A DNA stretch of 64,000 bases, taken from NCBI GenBank assembly GCA_023053685.1, contig JALIGW010000026.1, positions 3,191,108 through 3,255,107 of the forward strand, in the 5' to 3' direction. Each line of letters begins with the position of its first letter. The first letter of the stretch is position 1. Shown one piece after another: positions 63,786 to 64,000 of the stretch. Below the pieces are notes generated by a model. That model ran no database searches. It was not told where the DNA came from and saw nothing but the letters and a program-made list of their open reading frames with translations. A program made the position numbers and the translations under genes. This DNA is from Diadophis punctatus similis. Taxonomy: Eukaryota > Chordata > Lepidosauria > Squamata > Dipsadidae.

Positions 63786-64000
63786 TACAGGTGTGGCTCT
63801 GAGAAGAATCGGTTACACCCCTCTGGCATCCTGAGAATAGACAGGTATCCTGCAATGGGGTTTAGCTCGGTACCTGCTACAGGTAAGACAGAGAACCCGA
63901 ACAAACTTCTGCTTCACAGGTACTGGCTACAAAATGAGGGGAGGGGCAGAATATTTATGGGGGTGGGCTGGGGGAATAAGGGGCTACATCCACCAGTGGG

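Overview
The window is nuclear DNA of a vertebrate, most likely a squamate and probably a snake. It has vertebrate-type split genes with GT-AG introns, CR1-type LINE 3' ends, several tRNA-derived SINE families of squamate type, hAT-type miniature transposons and an extreme load of microsatellites, including long GATA and ATTCT-type arrays. No prokaryotic features were seen. Most long open frames are simple repeat or transposon and are not genes.

Six genes are supported by spliced reading frames that join in phase. From left to right they are: SLC2A6 (GLUT6-like sugar transporter, minus strand, nine coding exons seen, the C-terminus cut off by the left edge and the start codon not found); a two-exon plus-strand gene for a single-pass membrane protein that I read as a torsin-1A-interacting-protein (LAP1/LULL1)-like protein; RNF183 (single coding exon, plus); PRPF4 (fourteen coding exons, minus); CDC26 (two exons, plus), head to head with PRPF4 across a 256-bp GC-rich promoter; and SLC31A1/CTR1 (four coding exons, minus), tail to tail with CDC26. 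RNF183-PRPF4-CDC26-SLC31A1 matches, in inverted orientation, the order I recall for human 9q32. SLC2A6 and the LAP1-like gene beside it do not belong to that human neighbourhood.

Layout: 1-11.2 kb, SLC2A6 with repeat-filled introns; 11.4-22 kb, an intergenic repeat domain (GA-rich tract, inverted satellite copies, a 1.3-kb AATGG/AATAG array, then a 5.7-kb long-unit satellite); 22.4-25.4 kb, a hAT-like element and the LAP1-like gene; 25.4-30 kb, mostly unassigned spacer; 30.2-46.9 kb, RNF183, PRPF4 and CDC26; 46.9-53 kb, SLC31A1; 53-64 kb, minisatellites, CT and GATA arrays, SINEs and MITEs, probably upstream sequence or the first intron of SLC31A1.

The genes do not form a pathway. They are housekeeping or membrane functions: sugar transport, nuclear-envelope/ER biology, ubiquitin ligation, splicing, anaphase control and copper uptake. 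The most unusual material is the LAP1-like gene, the hierarchical satellite with an inverted arm, and a set of hAT-like MITEs that share a palindromic NRF-1-type core. All homology statements rest on recalled family sequences. No database search was possible.
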